From positions 1,365,459 to 1,429,458 of the forward strand of contig NZ_LIUT01000001.1 in the NCBI RefSeq assembly GCF_001277345.1: DNA of 64,000 nt, read 5' to 3'. The position numbers were made by a program, and so were the translations under genes. Below are positions 51,406-60,128 of this stretch, in pieces (positions within the stretch are counted from its first letter, which is position 1; the number at the start of each line of letters is the position of its first letter). This DNA is from Paenibacillus solani. Its GTDB lineage: Bacteria; Bacillota; Bacilli; Paenibacillales; Paenibacillaceae. The notes beneath the pieces are model-generated. The model did not search any database and was not told the origin of the DNA. It saw only the letters and a list, made by a program, of their open reading frames with translations.

Positions 51406-52845
51406 ATGAAGAAGTTAGGGTTTGTAATGGTGTTGATCGTCTTCTTGCTAGCGTTTCCAAAAAATCTGGAAGCGAGTTCTTCAAGCGCGAACATTTATCT
51501 TGATGGGGAACAGCTGAATTTGTCTTCGGGTGTCCACGTAGCCAACATGAAGGGCAATGTAATGATTCCGATACGCGTAGTATCCGAAAATCTTGGTTTC
51601 AAGGTAGGCTGGGAGAAGGCCAGTCAAACCGTAACAGTCGAGAACAGCCAGAAGGCCGTCCGCATGGTGGTTGGCAGCCAGCAGGCCGAGATGAACGGAA
51701 CCCAGGTTGAACTGAACTTGGCCCCTGTTTTGGACGGGAAAACGACCCTCGTTCCGCTCCGGTTTGTGAGTGAGCAGATGGGGCTAGATGTAAAATGGGA
51801 TAATCAGATGAAATCCGTCTTCCTTTCCAGCTCAGTTCCGCCTGCTGCTGAAGAAGTTATAACTGTTCCGGAAACCGAAGAGGTACCGGATAGTCAAACG
51901 CCTCCATCCGTTGATTCATCATATGAATCTGCTTTGATCGGACTTAGCTTTAGCGATAACCGGTTAATGATCGCTACCGAAGGTAATGTCCAGCCGAAAG
52001 TATCCAGCATAACGGGACCGGACCGGATTGTCATTGATCTTCCCAATACCGTCTTCGCTTCTTCGTTCTTGGATGGACATGCAGGGAATATACAAGGCAG
52101 TGGTGAGCTCGCAATCAGTGATTATTCAGACGTCACAAAAGTACGATATGCCCTGTTCAGTGACAATCCGTCGACCGTGCGGATCGTGATGGACCTCACC
52201 GGGCCCAAGCATTACGCTGTTAACAATGAATCAGGTATCATTATGGTTGATCTGAACGTTGAAGGAGACATCCTTGTCCCTCCTGTTCCTCCAATGACCA
52301 GCAACGGCAAGAAAACGGTTGTAATCGATCCGGGACATGGTGGCATCAAACCGGGATCGGTCAGCATTTCGGGTATAAAAGAGAAAGCATTCAATTTGGA
52401 TCTTTCGCTGAAGGTTGAAGCACTTCTGAAGAAAGAGAAAGATATTAATGTAGTGATGACTCGCACCGATGATTCTCATCTTGAACTTAGTGATCGCGTG
52501 AAGATCGCAAATAACCTGAATGCCGATATTTTTGTGTCCATTCACGCTAACAGCAGCACAGTCAGCAGTCCGAGTGGTACCGAAACTCTGTATACGAGGG
52601 ATTCAAGCAAATCCTTGGCGAATATCATGCATAAACATCTGATCAAAGCGACCGGTTTGAAGGATCGCAGCGCGAAGTACAGCAATCTTCATGTTACTAG
52701 AGAAACAACGATGCCGGCCGTCCTGCTCGAGATTGGATTTTTGAGCAACAAGGGTGACGAAGCCCAGTTGTTTAATGACGATTTTCAGAATCGTGTTGCA
52801 CAAGGTATTGTAGCGGGTATAAAAGAATATCTTAATATACAATGA
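51406..52845 (+). CDS. N-acetylmuramoyl-L-alanine amidase with stalk and AMIN domains (copy 1)
   Basis: Secreted cell-wall amidase of 479 residues. Order: signal peptide (1-24); copper-amine-oxidase N-like stalk domain (about 28-145, with VMIPIRVVSENLGFKVGW and TLVPLRFVSEQMGL); AMIN domain (about 175-290) for wall localisation; Amidase_3 domain (from about 303) with IDPGHGG, SIHANS and LLEIGFLSN giving the zinc His/His and catalytic Glu. GAGGAGG precedes the ATG. A paralogue lies at 53777, and each copy is followed by a GerMN lipoprotein. Confidence 0.93.
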   Translation: MKKLGFVMVLIVFLLAFPKNLEASSSSANIYLDGEQLNLSSGVHVANMKGNVMIPIRVVSENLGFKVGWEKASQTVTVENSQKAVRMVVGSQQAEMNGTQVELNLAPVLDGKTTLVPLRFVSEQMGLDVKWDNQMKSVFLSSSVPPAAEEVITVPETEEVPDSQTPPSVDSSYESALIGLSFSDNRLMIATEGNVQPKVSSITGPDRIVIDLPNTVFASSFLDGHAGNIQGSGELAISDYSDVTKVRYALFSDNPSTVRIVMDLTGPKHYAVNNESGIIMVDLNVEGDILVPPVPPMTSNGKKTVVIDPGHGGIKPGSVSISGIKEKAFNLDLSLKVEALLKKEKDINVVMTRTDDSHLELSDRVKIANNLNADIFVSIHANSSTVSSPSGTETLYTRDSSKSLANIMHKHLIKATGLKDRSAKYSNLHVTRETTMPAVLLEIGFLSNKGDEAQLFNDDFQNRVAQGIVAGIKEYLNIQ

Positions 52846-52888
52846 TGTGCTTAGCGGTTTTGGATCATTGAGGAGGGGGACGAAAGCG

Positions 52889-53575
52889 ATGAATAAAAAA
52901 TATTGGATGACAGGATTGCTGTCGTTGTTGCTGGTCTTTAGTGCTGGCTGTGGTCAGAAGCCGGCTGCTGCCCCCGCTGGGACAAGTCCGGATCATGCAG
53001 CAGGACAAGTGGAAACGGCAACGAATGAAACGGATAATACAGCGGTCGTGGATGATGGTGAAGTTGAAGATGTCGTGGTGAACGCTAACGAGGGCGGCGA
53101 AGCTCTTCCGCAGCAAACAGCTGGGGAAAATACGGCGACTACAACGGAAACCAAGGACGTAAAAGCGGCAAATGCTGATTCCAAGAAAGCTCAGATTAAA
53201 CTCTATTATACGGATCCGGAAGTTATGGATCTGAAAGAGGCGAACAGAGAGATTGCCTATTCGGGCGAAGAAGATAAATTTAAGAAAGCCTTTGAAGAAC
53301 TGCAAAAGAGTGACGATGCACAACTTAATCCATTATGGTCGGAGAAGATTAGGTTGAATTCGATCAAGTTTGATAATGGAGCATTAACACTGGATATTAC
53401 AAAACCCGATGAGGCTAATCTTGGTTCTGGTGGCGAAATGTTTGCGATTGAAGCTTTACAAAAAACATTCTTCCAGTTTGAGGAAGTCAAATCTCTTGAA
53501 TTGCTGGTCGATGGTCAGCAGATTGAAAGTTTGATGGGACATGTTGAGTTAGAGCATCCAATGGTGCGAAATTAG
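52889..53575 (+). CDS. GerMN domain lipoprotein (copy 1)
   Basis: 228 residues. The lipobox is LVFSAGC (Cys at about 20), so it is anchored in the outer leaflet of the membrane. A low-complexity linker rich in Ala, Thr and Glu (25-100) leads to one GerMN domain (about 105-228: IKLYYTDPE, LNSIKFDNGALTLDI, ELLVDGQQIESLMGHVELEH). B. subtilis GerM has such domains and acts in sporulation and germination. The ATG at 52889 follows GGAGGGGG. It probably works with the amidase before it. Confidence 0.88.
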   Translation: MNKKYWMTGLLSLLLVFSAGCGQKPAAAPAGTSPDHAAGQVETATNETDNTAVVDDGEVEDVVVNANEGGEALPQQTAGENTATTTETKDVKAANADSKKAQIKLYYTDPEVMDLKEANREIAYSGEEDKFKKAFEELQKSDDAQLNPLWSEKIRLNSIKFDNGALTLDITKPDEANLGSGGEMFAIEALQKTFFQFEEVKSLELLVDGQQIESLMGHVELEHPMVRN

Positions 53576-53612
53576 TCGCTAAGAACTAGTGACGAAAAAC
53601 ATACGAAGGACT

Positions 53613-53648
53613 AAACGCCTATTTCGATATTCGAAATAGGTGTTTTTT
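53613..53648 (+). terminator. Terminator after GerMN copy 1
   Basis: ACGCCTATTTCG pairs with CGAAATAGGTGT (one G-U pair), small loop, seven T. Confidence 0.9.
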
Positions 53649-53776
53649 TGGTAAAAGGGGAACATTTTCGCAACTTTTATTGAGCCTTCGCGTCTATAGG
53701 TTGTCAGGTAATGTCGGACAGGCCGAGTTAAGAAACGCCAATCTATGGCAAAATAATAGGATGGTAGGGGTGAAGG

Positions 53777-55162
53777 ATGAAGAAGTTCGGTTTTTTTATG
53801 TTTCTGGTTGTCATCATGATTGCGTTTCCTAAAGTGGCGGATGCGAGTTCGTACAACGCAAAGATTTACCTGGATGGTCAACAAATCAATCTGTCATCTG
53901 GCGTGAAGGTGGAGAACAACAACGGTACAGTGATGGTTCCAATCAGGGTGGTTTCCGAGAATCTCGGATTTAACGTTGGCTGGAACAAGGCGACGAAGAC
54001 GGTCACAGTCCAGGACGGGTCGCAAAATGTTACGATGGTGGTCGGAAACCGGCTTGCTGACATTAACGGTCAATCGGTACAAATGACCAATGCACCTGTT
54101 CTGCGCGGCGGAACGACATTAGTCCCTATCCGCTTCGTAAGTGAGCAAATGGGTCTTCAAGTAAGATGGGATAATGCGCAAAAGGCGGTTTATCTTACAT
54201 CAACTTACGGTGAATTCAACCCTGATGAAACGACTGGCTCCAACGCTGCTACCGTAGACGGTCTTGTCTTCGACGAGAACAGATTATTAGTAGCTGTTAC
54301 AGGCAATGCGAAAGCCAATGTATCGAAGTTGAGCAATCCGAACCGTATCGTCATTGATATGGTGAATGCGAAATTCTCGGACACATTCGGCAGCAACAAC
54401 AATTTTGATGAGATCAACAAGAACGGTCAATTTTCAGTATCAGGATATCCGGATGTACAAGCTGTCCGTTACTCCCTGTACGATACTAATCCGATGACTG
54501 TTCGGATTGTCATTGATCTCAATCACGCCCAAAATTATGCCGTCTCAGGACTTGAGGATGGTTCAGGCCTGCTCGTTGTTGATTTGAATGCGACCTCCGA
54601 CCCTGTCCCGTCACCTGGAACAAGCGGGAAGAAACTCGTGGTTATTGACGCGGGACACGGGGCTCACGACCCGGGAACATTAGGGGCGACGAAGAAAAAG
54701 GAGAAAGATTTCAATCTAGCGATGGCACTCAAGGTTGAGAAGCTGCTCGCCAAGGAGAAGAATATCGAAGTCGTCATGACTCGCACTACCGATACTTTCC
54801 TTGAGCTAAAAGAGCGTGCGAAGATTGCGAACAGCCTGAAGGCAGATGTATTTATATCGATACATGCGAATAGCGGCCCTTCGACTGCAAGCGGAACCGA
54901 AACGTATTATTACCATGAATCTGACAAAGCGCTGGCAAACGCACTCCATAAAGAAATCGTCAAGGCGGTTGGTTTAAAGGACCGCGGAGTGAGGTTCGGG
55001 AATTTCCATGTGATTCGCGAGACAACGATGCCTGGTTCTCTACTGGAAATTGGATTCCTGAGCAACAAGAATGATGAGAGCAAGCTGTTTGATTCGGCGA
55101 CTCAGGATCGCGTAGCAGAGGCTATTGTCAGAGGTATTAAAACATATCTGAAGGTTGATTAA
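53777..55162 (+). CDS. N-acetylmuramoyl-L-alanine amidase with stalk and AMIN domains (copy 2)
   Basis: 461 residues, same order as copy 1: signal peptide (1-23), stalk domain (VMVPIRVVSENLGFNVGW, TLVPIRFVSEQMGL), AMIN region (about 160-275) and Amidase_3 with IDAGHGAHDPG, SIHANS, LLEIGFLSN. The linker before AMIN is about 20 residues shorter than in copy 1. AGGGGTGAAGG precedes the ATG. Its own GerMN gene follows after 41 bases. It arose by duplication with copy 1. Confidence 0.93.
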   Translation: MKKFGFFMFLVVIMIAFPKVADASSYNAKIYLDGQQINLSSGVKVENNNGTVMVPIRVVSENLGFNVGWNKATKTVTVQDGSQNVTMVVGNRLADINGQSVQMTNAPVLRGGTTLVPIRFVSEQMGLQVRWDNAQKAVYLTSTYGEFNPDETTGSNAATVDGLVFDENRLLVAVTGNAKANVSKLSNPNRIVIDMVNAKFSDTFGSNNNFDEINKNGQFSVSGYPDVQAVRYSLYDTNPMTVRIVIDLNHAQNYAVSGLEDGSGLLVVDLNATSDPVPSPGTSGKKLVVIDAGHGAHDPGTLGATKKKEKDFNLAMALKVEKLLAKEKNIEVVMTRTTDTFLELKERAKIANSLKADVFISIHANSGPSTASGTETYYYHESDKALANALHKEIVKAVGLKDRGVRFGNFHVIRETTMPGSLLEIGFLSNKNDESKLFDSATQDRVAEAIVRGIKTYLKVD

Positions 55163-55203
55163 CGATACGACAAAGTTATCGTGATTGCAGGAGGTGGCTA
55201 CTT

Positions 55204-55797
55204 TTGAATAGAAAATTTTGGTCAATCGGCCTATTGGCAGCTGTAATGCTGATTAGTGCAGGCTGTGGACAGAAGCCGGGAGCTGCTCCCGACAATACGC
55301 CTGAGCAAGTGACACCAGCACCTGGTGGTCAGACGGGTCAGGGAAATGAAGACCCTACTAGCGGGGCGGGTGGAGCTTCCACGGGTAACGAAGTAACGAA
55401 GCCTGAAACGAAAACGGAAAGCATTAAATCCTACTACACGGATCCAGATGTAATGGAGCTGGTAGAGGGGACAGCGAACATATCGTACAAGGAAGATCAG
55501 GACAAATACGAAGCTGCTTATCAAACATTACAAAAAAGTGATAATCCCGACATGATTCCTCTCTGGGAAAAAATCGAAATGAAATCGTTGAAATTCGATA
55601 ACGGGACTATTACGATCGATGTTCATGTTCCGGATGAAGCCAATCTTGGCGCAGGCGGAGAGGCTTTTGCGATTGATGCGATCAAGAAAACCTTCTTCCA
55701 GTTTGACGAGGTTAAATCCATTCAACTTCTGGTTGATGGACAGCAGGCTGAGTCATTGATGGGACATGTCGATCTGGAGTATCCAATGACTCGGTAA
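55204..55797 (+). CDS. GerMN domain lipoprotein (copy 2)
   Basis: 197 residues. TTG start at 55204 after AGGAGGTGG. Lipobox LISAGC (Cys at about 20), followed by GQKPGAAP, almost the same as GQKPAAAP of copy 1. The linker is Gly/Thr/Pro rich and shorter than in copy 1. The GerMN domain (about 75-197) ends LLVDGQQAESLMGHVDLEYP, close to the end of copy 1. Same pairing with the amidase upstream. Confidence 0.88.
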   Translation: MNRKFWSIGLLAAVMLISAGCGQKPGAAPDNTPEQVTPAPGGQTGQGNEDPTSGAGGASTGNEVTKPETKTESIKSYYTDPDVMELVEGTANISYKEDQDKYEAAYQTLQKSDNPDMIPLWEKIEMKSLKFDNGTITIDVHVPDEANLGAGGEAFAIDAIKKTFFQFDEVKSIQLLVDGQQAESLMGHVDLEYPMTR

Positions 55798-55872
55798 TGA
55801 TGGTTGAAGGAGATCACGTTCTGCTGTCGAATACTAGTAGATGAAGCAGTAGTTATTGAAAGGGGAAAGAAA

Positions 55873-58602
55873 ATGGTACTTAGACACAGCAAACATGTTC
55901 ATTCCAAAAAAGTGGTCTCCGCCGTCATGGCCGGACTTATAGCTTTCGGAGGCGGCGCTTCGCTTGTCTCGGCAGATGAATCAGCAACAAATACGAGTGC
56001 AGCGAATGCAACCCAAACGGCAACTAACGTATTCAGTGACGTGAGTGCCGGTTATTGGGGAGAAAAGTATATCTACCAATTAGCAGCACAAGGGATCGTA
56101 ACCGGGAATAACGGAAAGTTTCGCCCGAATGATCCTGTAACGCAGCAGGAAGCTGTAACTATGGCGATCCGATTCCTAAGTATGCAGGATCAATTAAGCA
56201 GCGGCGCTGCGACATTACCGACAAATATTAAAGTAAATGATTATTTTACAAAGTATGTAGAACTGGCTTTTCAGCAAAACCTGCTCGACAAGCAAAAAGA
56301 GTCCGGATACACGGATGAAAAAGTCATCTGGGGCGCGCAGAAAGCATCCCGGGAATGGATAACGGAAGTGCTTGTACGTTCCATTGGACGCACCGCGGAG
56401 GCCAATGCAGCCAAGAATAAAGCGACAGGCTTTGCGGACAATGCCAAGATATCCCCAGATCGGTTGGGATACGTCAATATTGCAGTTGAGCTAGGCCTTG
56501 CAAAAGGCGTGAACGGCAATAAGTTCGATCCGCAAGGGGCTGTTACCCGTGCTCAGCTTGCTACGTTTTTTAGCCGTGCCCAAGCCTATATTAATACAAA
56601 TTACGAGAATCAGTTTAAAGGCTCCATCGCCTCTATTGAGAACGGCAAATTAGAATTGTATGCGGATGGAAAGCTGCACTCTTTTAAACTGGATGCTTCT
56701 ACTGCTTACTTCTCATCGGATTCAGAGAAAAGATTGCAATCCTCTGATATTCTTCCTTATACCCAAGCTGTAGTCATTGTAAACAACGGCACTGCTGCAT
56801 ACCTGGAAGTTACGGATGCTACCCAGCAAGTGGAGCGGTTTGACAGAACATATGCCCGTTTGTCTCCGAACAACCTGATTTGGCTTGATACTGGCAGCAC
56901 CTTTGAGGAGCTGAGCTATGATCCAAGTACGGTGTTCCTGGACCAGAACGGTGTCAAAATCGATCCGAAGACGCTCGCCGCAGGCAGCCTGCTTACAATT
57001 GAGCGTGAGACGTACAGCCCGCAAAAGAAAATTGTATCGATCCGCGTGAAGAGCGGTTTGGTAAACAAAACGGGAGCTGGCGTCGTCCAAAACGTGGATA
57101 CGACGAACAAAAAAGTAACGCTTAAGGATAGCTCCGGTTACGAGGACACGTATACATGGGATGATGCAACCGTTATTCGCTATCAGAATCAAATATTGAC
57201 TCCTGCGGAGCTCAAGAATGGGTTCACGGTTAACTTTACGGTGAAGAACAGCGTAGTGCAGTCGATCGAGGTTACGCAAAGCGTCGACCGGACGATTCAA
57301 GCGATGCTGTACTCTGTTGAAGAGAACGGAAAAACCATTACGTACAAGCGCAGTGGCAGTGCTCAGCTTGAAACGAAATTTTTGGTTGAAAAGCCGGAAA
57401 TCATTATGAGCGGCGTGGCGAAACCCGTTCTGACCGATTTGCTCGCGGACGCTGTATCAGGAGATCAAGTGACGCTGACGATCAATGGCGAAGAACGAGT
57501 TACCAAGATCGAAGTGACGGGTCGCCAGATGGAGCACATGGACGCAGTTACCATCGTGAACTATGATCCGAAAACACATTGGCTTACAGTCAAAGATACC
57601 GACAATCAGCCTCGGGTCATTGTCTTAGATAACAAGACGAAGTTCGAGTCAAGCAACGGAGTGACGCTGGATAAAGTGGAGCCGCTGCTTGGCGCAGGCC
57701 GTAAAGTCAGCGTCTCACTGATCGGCACCCGTGCACTTTCACTTGAAGTAGTATATAAAGTTGAAGGGAAAATCAGCAATATTAATACTTCCAAAATGTC
57801 GATTTCGGTATTGACTGCTAACGGGAAGATAGAAGAAGTACCGTACAACAGTTTGATGAAAGTTGAGATCTTCGGCAAATCGAATGCTTCGTTAGCTGAT
57901 GTACGCATTGGTGACGAAGTATCTGCCCAGCTCGCCAGCAATCAGGAGTACTTGCAGAGCTTGAAGGTCAAAACTGCGTCACAATTCGAGGTTGTCTTCA
58001 CAGAACCGTTGAAGAACCGAATTCGGGTAAAAGCGAACGGCACTACAAGCGATATCTATACCGACAAAGCTACATTAGCCGGAGATAACGGACAAGCCAT
58101 TCTGCTGGCTGACCTCCGTCCTGGTACACTGGTCCAAATTACATTCCAGGGCTTAACCGCTGTGTCCGTAGCTGAGGTCAAGTTGACGCTTGGTGAGGTT
58201 ACTGGTGTAGATCCTTCAGGTCAGGTGTTGACGTTAAAGGACTATTCAGGCAATAGCCAAAGTTTTGGTGGAGGCGCGGACGTTAAAGTGATTAAGAACG
58301 GATCCACTGCGTCGAATCTGAGCCCAATTAATTCAGGTGATCGCGTCGAGATCCGAAAGGATACGCAGGGCGTTACGATTATTCAGGTTCTGGACAAGGT
58401 AGAGCGTCCATTCTGGCAGGCGAACCAAACGGAAATTCAAGTGAAGCGTAAATCGATGAGTGACAATTTCCGGTTTAACTTAGCCAGTAACGTATTTGTT
58501 CATCAAGGTGACACGACTTTGTCCGTGCAATCCCTCAAGGAAAATGATAATATTGTACTGTACTTAAACAACGGTGTCGTTGTAGAGATTGTAAAACAGT
58601 AG
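55873..58602 (+). CDS. Large S-layer homology (SLH) domain protein
   Basis: 909 residues, secreted (basic N-terminus then VVSAVMAGLIAFGGGASLVSA). Three SLH-type segments span residues 50-240: FSDVSAGYWGEKYIYQLAAQ with GKFRPNDPVTQQEAV; a divergent middle one from NDYFTKYVELAFQ; and FADNAKISPDRLGYVNIAVE with KFDPQGAVTRAQLATFF. These bind pyruvylated wall polymer. The remaining 670 residues are beta-rich repeats (GKIEEVP, VTLKDSSG, LTLKDYSG) without enzyme motif. The ATG at 55873 follows AAAGGGGAAAG. Probably a structural envelope protein. Confidence 0.9.
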   Translation: MVLRHSKHVHSKKVVSAVMAGLIAFGGGASLVSADESATNTSAANATQTATNVFSDVSAGYWGEKYIYQLAAQGIVTGNNGKFRPNDPVTQQEAVTMAIRFLSMQDQLSSGAATLPTNIKVNDYFTKYVELAFQQNLLDKQKESGYTDEKVIWGAQKASREWITEVLVRSIGRTAEANAAKNKATGFADNAKISPDRLGYVNIAVELGLAKGVNGNKFDPQGAVTRAQLATFFSRAQAYINTNYENQFKGSIASIENGKLELYADGKLHSFKLDASTAYFSSDSEKRLQSSDILPYTQAVVIVNNGTAAYLEVTDATQQVERFDRTYARLSPNNLIWLDTGSTFEELSYDPSTVFLDQNGVKIDPKTLAAGSLLTIERETYSPQKKIVSIRVKSGLVNKTGAGVVQNVDTTNKKVTLKDSSGYEDTYTWDDATVIRYQNQILTPAELKNGFTVNFTVKNSVVQSIEVTQSVDRTIQAMLYSVEENGKTITYKRSGSAQLETKFLVEKPEIIMSGVAKPVLTDLLADAVSGDQVTLTINGEERVTKIEVTGRQMEHMDAVTIVNYDPKTHWLTVKDTDNQPRVIVLDNKTKFESSNGVTLDKVEPLLGAGRKVSVSLIGTRALSLEVVYKVEGKISNINTSKMSISVLTANGKIEEVPYNSLMKVEIFGKSNASLADVRIGDEVSAQLASNQEYLQSLKVKTASQFEVVFTEPLKNRIRVKANGTTSDIYTDKATLAGDNGQAILLADLRPGTLVQITFQGLTAVSVAEVKLTLGEVTGVDPSGQVLTLKDYSGNSQSFGGGADVKVIKNGSTASNLSPINSGDRVEIRKDTQGVTIIQVLDKVERPFWQANQTEIQVKRKSMSDNFRFNLASNVFVHQGDTTLSVQSLKENDNIVLYLNNGVVVEIVKQ

Positions 58603-58634
58603 GTATTTACCTGGGGATTGCTCTAAAAACACCG

Positions 58635-58671
58635 TCTTGATGCGGGGATTCCCGCATCAAGATTTTTTTTT
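58635..58671 (+). terminator. Terminator after the SLH gene
   Basis: TCTTGATGCGGG/CCCGCATCAAGA with loop GATT and nine T. It ends 17 bases before the nth start, and the ribosome site of nth follows the T-tract at once. Confidence 0.95.
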
Positions 58672-58687
58672 GCAGGAGGGAAATCAT

Positions 58688-59359
58688 ATGAATGCGGCAA
58701 CGGTACGGCATATTCTGGATACGATAGAGACTATGTTTCCGGATGCACATTGTGAACTCAATCACAGCAATGCGTTTGAGCTGACCATCGCCGTGCTGCT
58801 GTCCGCCCAGTGCACGGATGAAACAGTGAACAAAGTGACAAAGGACCTGTTTCAGAAATACAAAACGCCTTTGGATTATGTATCGGTACCGATTGAGGAG
58901 CTTGAGCAGGATATCAGACGAATCGGGTTATATCGGAATAAAGCCAAACATATTCAGCGATTGTGCAGCATTCTGATTGAACAGTATGGCGGTGAAGTAC
59001 CCGAAGCCCATGATGAGCTGGTCAAGTTACCGGGAGTTGGACGTAAAACGGCCAATGTCGTCGTGTCGAATGCTTTTGGTGTGCCTGCGATAGCGGTCGA
59101 CACGCATGTGGAGCGTGTTTCCAAGCGACTTGGCCTGGCAGCCTGGAAAGACTCCGTCCTCGAGGTGGAGAAGAAGCTGATGAAGCGCGTGCCGCGGGAT
59201 GAATGGATCATGACACATCATCGGATCATTTTCTTCGGAAGGTACCACTGTAAGGCTCAAAATCCGCAATGTCCGGTCTGCCCGTTGCTGGATGTTTGCC
59301 GTGAAGGAAAAAAACGTATGAAAACCTTAGCAGTCAGGAAGAATAAGGAACAAGCGTAA
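58688..59359 (+). CDS. nth: Endonuclease III
   Basis: Base-excision repair DNA glycosylase/AP lyase, 223 residues. The helix-hairpin-helix is LPGVGRKTANVV with the catalytic Lys, followed by the catalytic Asp in AVDTHVERVSKRLGLA. The C-terminal 4Fe-4S loop is CKAQNPQCPVCPLLDVC (C-x6-C-x2-C-x5-C). GGAGGGAAA lies before the ATG at 58688. In B. subtilis nth follows dnaD; here about 30 kb separates them. Confidence 0.97.
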   Translation: MNAATVRHILDTIETMFPDAHCELNHSNAFELTIAVLLSAQCTDETVNKVTKDLFQKYKTPLDYVSVPIEELEQDIRRIGLYRNKAKHIQRLCSILIEQYGGEVPEAHDELVKLPGVGRKTANVVVSNAFGVPAIAVDTHVERVSKRLGLAAWKDSVLEVEKKLMKRVPRDEWIMTHHRIIFFGRYHCKAQNPQCPVCPLLDVCREGKKRMKTLAVRKNKEQA

Positions 59360-59429
59360 AACGGGCAAGAACTAGACAAAAGAAAGGTTTATCCGATTTA
59401 AGAAAAACATCGCTTGCTAAGTCACAAAC

Positions 59430-59560
59430 GAATGGGACAGACTGGGCATAAGGTGCAGCGCTCGCCTTTGTCTCCGGATTTCTAAACCTGTCAGACAGGG
59501 AATGGAGATCTGGAAATAAAAGTGATCGAAACGTCGGTACTTCGCGAGGACAACAAGACG
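59430..59560. other. Intergenic stretch with inverted repeats between nth and the next gene
   Basis: The 249-base gap holds no credible ORF. CCTGTCAGACAGG is a tight palindrome near 59487-59499, flanked by CTCC/GGAG and ATTTC/GAAAT that could extend it into a branched hairpin. It may be a small RNA or an interspersed repeat; nothing more can be said from one copy. Confidence 0.3.
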
Positions 59561-59608
59561 GTAATTTGAAACGGAATAAGCCAAACTAAAAAGAGGATGG
59601 GATTACAC

Positions 59609-59890
59609 ATGAAATGCATCTCCGTATACACCGACAACTTTGAGTTGTTCTCCGATATTTTTGAACATGTGGTGGAGAACCAAAACCAACTGAATGAGAA
59701 TGAAGAGCAAGAAATCGAAGGCGTAACGTTTAGCCATTCCGGAGATGCTCCCGAACATTATTTGGAGCGGATGTCTCAGAAGCCGGAAGTGGTTGTCATG
59801 CGCGATAAATCCCGCGGTTTGACCATTCTGCAGCATGGAAACGTATTTGAAATTCTGATCCCTGCAGAGGACACAACTGTCGTATCATAA
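59609..59890 (+). CDS. Hypothetical protein (93 aa)
   Basis: A small acidic soluble protein starting MKCISVYTDNFELFSDIFEHV. GAGGATGGG lies before the ATG at 59609. It has alternating helix and strand pattern and no known motif. It lies alone, with a terminator downstream, between nth and dynA. I do not recognise the family. Confidence 0.7.
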   Translation: MKCISVYTDNFELFSDIFEHVVENQNQLNENEEQEIEGVTFSHSGDAPEHYLERMSQKPEVVVMRDKSRGLTILQHGNVFEILIPAEDTTVVS

Positions 59891-59947
59891 GCAATTCAGC
59901 AGTGATATTAATTATCAACGTGGTGCCGGCACCACATATGTTTGAGG

Positions 59948-59989
59948 AAATGGCAGGCAAGGAGTTTTACCTCCTTACCTGCCATTTTT
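59948..59989 (+). terminator. Terminator after the 93-aa gene
   Basis: AAATGGCAGG/CCTGCCATTT with an inner AAGGAG/CTCCTT helix, loop TTTTAC, and T-rich end. Confidence 0.92.
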
Positions 59990-60128
59990 GCATATAATAA
60001 TGGTCAAGTGATGATGAAGACATCTTGTAAATGAAACAATGATTCCTTTACGAGCCGAGCGGTGATAAAATAAAATGATGTGAAAAGATTGTGTCAGATA
60101 TTGAAAGATCAATGGACAGGAGCGAGAC

